14,924 nt of DNA. Source: Thermoleophilaceae bacterium (lineage in GTDB: Bacteria > Actinomycetota > Thermoleophilia > Solirubrobacterales > Thermoleophilaceae). Each line of letters begins with the position of its first letter. Position 1 is the stretch's first letter. Below the pieces are notes generated by a model, which was not told the origin of the DNA, ran no database searches, and worked only from the letters and a program-made list of their open reading frames with translations. Below, piece by piece: positions 13,928 through 14,924 of the stretch. A program made the position numbers and the translations under genes. The stretch spans positions 1 to 14,924 of the forward strand of contig JACCYP010000106.1 of NCBI GenBank assembly GCA_013696425.1, read 5' to 3'.

Positions 13928-13945
13928 GAGCGCCGAAGGCGCGAG
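13928..13945 (-). repeat. REP-like short repeat, copy 3 (inverted)
   Basis: GAGCGCCGAAGGCGCGAG is the reverse complement of the first 18 nt of copies 1 and 2 with one mismatch in the loop (T for G). The similarity extends a few bases on the GCTC side to CCTGAA. It lies about 35 bp beyond the stop of the minus-strand dehydrogenase-like gene, so all three copies sit just downstream of genes. Confidence 0.6.
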
Positions 13946-13960
13946 CCTCGAACGCTACGC

Positions 13961-13977
13961 CGCGGCCTCGTGCCGCG
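13961..13977 (-). terminator. Short hairpin at the end of the dehydrogenase-like gene
   Basis: CGCGGC (13961-13966) and GCCGCG (13972-13977) pair over a CTCGT loop, 2 bp beyond the TGA of the minus-strand gene. On that strand no T-run follows, so a role in termination is only suggested by position. Confidence 0.3.
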
Positions 13978-13979
13978 CT

Positions 13980-14690
13980 TCAGGGGTGGAGAGCCTTTCT
14001 CACAGCCCCCGCGGCCCGCTGTAAAGCGCTCTGGCGCTCCTCGGAGAGTTCGACCTCCACGATCTCGACGATGCCCTCCCGCCCCACGCGCACCGGCACG
14101 GTGGCGAAGAGGTTGTCGATGCCGTACTCGCCCTGGCACAGCGCGCTGAGGCGCATGATGCGGCGCGAGTCGCGCACGATCGTGTCGAGCACACGCGCCA
14201 CCCCGTGCGACATCGCCCACGGCCCCGGGGGGCCCTCCTCGTCCCAGCCGGCGTCGCGCTCGTCCTTGACCGAGCCCTGGCGCTCGACGGCGCGGCGATG
14301 GCGAGCGGCGCCGACCTCTGGAAGGCCGGCCATGCCGATCACGCGCTGGCGCGGGAACGAGGTGAGGCGAACGATGGCGTGGCAGGTGACCTCGATCGGG
14401 TCGTTCGCCACCAGTACCACGGCGTCGGGCGAGCGGTCACGGATCTGCGCCGCGGCGCCATCCACGTCGCCGTCGGCCAGCAGGATGATGTCCGAGCCGT
14501 CAGTGTCGTTCCATTCGCCCGCGATCACGCGCGGCTCGTACTCGGCGAGCGCGCCGGCGGCGTTCAGGTCCGCCGCGAGGTCATCGGAGCCGCCCATCAG
14601 CACGACGTCGGCGAGGTCGAGTGCTGCAACCAGCGCTGCAGAGGTGGCGGCTACCTCACCTTCACCTATTACAGTCAGTTTTACACGCAA
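13980..14690 (-). CDS. Lactate/malate dehydrogenase-like protein lacking the catalytic segment
   Basis: 236 residues from TTG at 14690, preferred because GGTGA lies 4 nt upstream and MRVKLTVIGEG is the family start; a GTG at 14723 would add 11 residues. The N-terminal half is a Rossmann fold: GEGEVA (9-14) stands where GAGxVG is expected, then VVLVANDPIEVTCHAIV (91-107, for TNPVDVMTYxA) and FPRQRVIGMAGLPE (112-125). The C-terminus GEYGIDNLFATVPVRVGREGIVEIVEVELSEE (187-218) is clearly LDH/MDH-like. Between them about 60 residues normally carrying the HGD catalytic histidine are replaced by a short charged, Gly/Pro-containing linker (138-160). It is about 75 residues shorter than the family and unlikely to be a working dehydrogenase, yet the frame is intact. 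It is divergent, 25 bp from the AT-hook-like gene. Confidence 0.8.
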   Translation of the reverse strand: MRVKLTVIGEGEVAATSAALVAALDLADVVLMGGSDDLAADLNAAGALAEYEPRVIAGEWNDTDGSDIILLADGDVDGAAAQIRDRSPDAVVLVANDPIEVTCHAIVRLTSFPRQRVIGMAGLPEVGAARHRRAVERQGSVKDERDAGWDEEGPPGPWAMSHGVARVLDTIVRDSRRIMRLSALCQGEYGIDNLFATVPVRVGREGIVEIVEVELSEERQSALQRAAGAVRKALHP

Positions 14691-14715
14691 GTTTTCACCG
14701 TTAGGAGTTGACAGT
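14691..14715. promoter_or_regulatory. AT-rich divergent start region
   Basis: Only 25 bp separate the two divergent starts (TTG at 14690, ATG at 14716). The gap holds both ribosome binding sites: GGTGA for the minus gene and AGGAG (14703-14707) for the plus gene. GC content drops sharply over roughly 14655-14730 compared with the flanks. The promoters must lie inside the opposing coding sequences; weak -10-like boxes are TACAG/TATTAC near 14668 (plus) and GATAAT near 14726-14731 (minus, seen as ATTATC on plus), neither with a good -35. Confidence 0.4.
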
Positions 14716-14924
14716 ATGGCCACGGATTATCTGAGTGAAGCGCGCACCGCGCTCGAGGAACAGCTGAAGGCGCTACGCGACCAGGAGGGCCGGCTCGAGC
14801 GCGCGCTCGCCGAGCTCGGCGGCACCGCACCCGCGCGCCGTGGCCCGGGACGCCCGCGCGGATCGCGCAATGCACCCGGCGCATCGAAGACCGGCCCGCG
14901 CCGGCGCAGGCGCCGCGGCGGCAC
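14716..14924 (+). CDS. Coiled-coil, Arg-rich AT-hook-like protein, 3' end outside window
   Basis: An open frame from ATG at 14716 to the window edge, 69 residues visible, with AGGAG 8 nt before the ATG. Residues 1-35 (MATDYLSEARTALEEQLKAL and onward through EGRLERALAELGG) form a heptad-like coiled coil. Residues 41-69 are very basic: RRGPGRPRGSRNAPG carries a GRP core like an AT-hook, followed by a run of six Arg. The combination suggests a DNA-binding protein that dimerises through its N-terminus and contacts the minor groove; a winged helix-turn-helix downstream would not be surprising but is not visible. I cannot name the family. It is divergent from the dehydrogenase-like gene, and its codon use at the start is AT-rich, as expected at a translation start. 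Confidence 0.78.
   Translation, partial: MATDYLSEARTALEEQLKALRDQEGRLERALAELGGTAPARRGPGRPRGSRNAPGASKTGPRRRRRRGG

Larger units (their letters stand above)
13704..13979. other. Non-coding, inverted-repeat-rich interval
   Basis: 276 bp between two convergent genes, with no credible coding frame. It holds, in order: REP-like copy 2 (13708-13728), a perfect 8-bp hairpin (13763-13782), a 39-nt imperfect palindrome (13818-13856), a TTTTTT run near 13907, an inverted REP-like copy (13928-13945), and a 6-bp hairpin (13961-13977). The outer repeats are inverted to each other at 17 of 18 positions and enclose 238 bp, which could be a MITE-like element or a BIME-like REP cluster. No target-site duplication is evident. 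Confidence 0.5.

Noticed and set aside
13576..14220. Minus-strand frame across the intergenic repeats
   Set aside because: It runs antisense to the SRPBCC end and out of frame through the dehydrogenase-like gene; its composition is random-looking.
14708..14713. TTGACA as a perfect -35 box
   Set aside because: It lies directly before the ATG at 14716, so a promoter here would start transcription inside the gene; probably chance.

Overview
The window is very GC-rich (G/C-ending codons throughout) and gene-dense, with short intergenic gaps and frequent GTG/TTG starts. The gene set (LCP-family envelope protein, single-chain glycyl-tRNA synthetase, Hsp20-Lon pair, TetR, FMN-dependent 2-hydroxyacid dehydrogenase, several alpha/beta hydrolases) suggests chromosomal DNA of an actinobacterium. 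From general resemblance I would guess Thermoleophilia (Solirubrobacterales-like). That placement is inference; no rRNA, tRNA or other marker RNA was seen.

Layout. (1) 2-1333: the 3' part of an LCP-family gene (+), open at the left edge, abuts a convergent FmdB-type zinc-ribbon gene (-). (2) 1386-4913: a 36-codon ORF (-) with a good ribosome binding site lies divergent to glyS (+). glyS continues into an alpha/beta hydrolase whose GTG overlaps its stop codon, then a PhaC-like Cys-nucleophile hydrolase. (3) 4914-6531: hairpins, then a minus-strand pair of TetR regulator and haloperoxidase-type hydrolase. (4) 6548-11120: a minus-strand cluster reading, in transcription order, small Cys4 protein, metallo-beta-lactamase-fold hydrolase, Hsp20, Lon, Lys-rich membrane protein, and a strong hairpin terminator. 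Hsp20 and Lon overlap by 4 bp, so this looks like a proteostasis operon. (5) 11251-13703: an FMN-dependent dehydrogenase (-) diverges from an SDR-like NAD(P)-binding protein and an SRPBCC protein (+), with only 13 bp between the two start codons. (6) 13704-13979: a non-coding stretch dense in inverted repeats, including a 39-nt imperfect palindrome and two inverted copies of a short repeat, a third copy of which lies at 4914. (7) 13980-14924: a lactate/malate-dehydrogenase-like protein that has lost its catalytic segment (-) diverges from a coiled-coil, Arg-rich, AT-hook-like protein (+) that runs off the right edge.

Most of the window is ordinary housekeeping and accessory metabolism. The items most worth a second look are the degenerate dehydrogenase next to the AT-hook-like gene, the small Cys4 protein at the head of the Hsp20-Lon cluster, the 36-aa ORF divergent to glyS, and the repeat-rich block at 13.7-13.98 kb. 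I do not see a defence system, CRISPR array, integrase or prophage.
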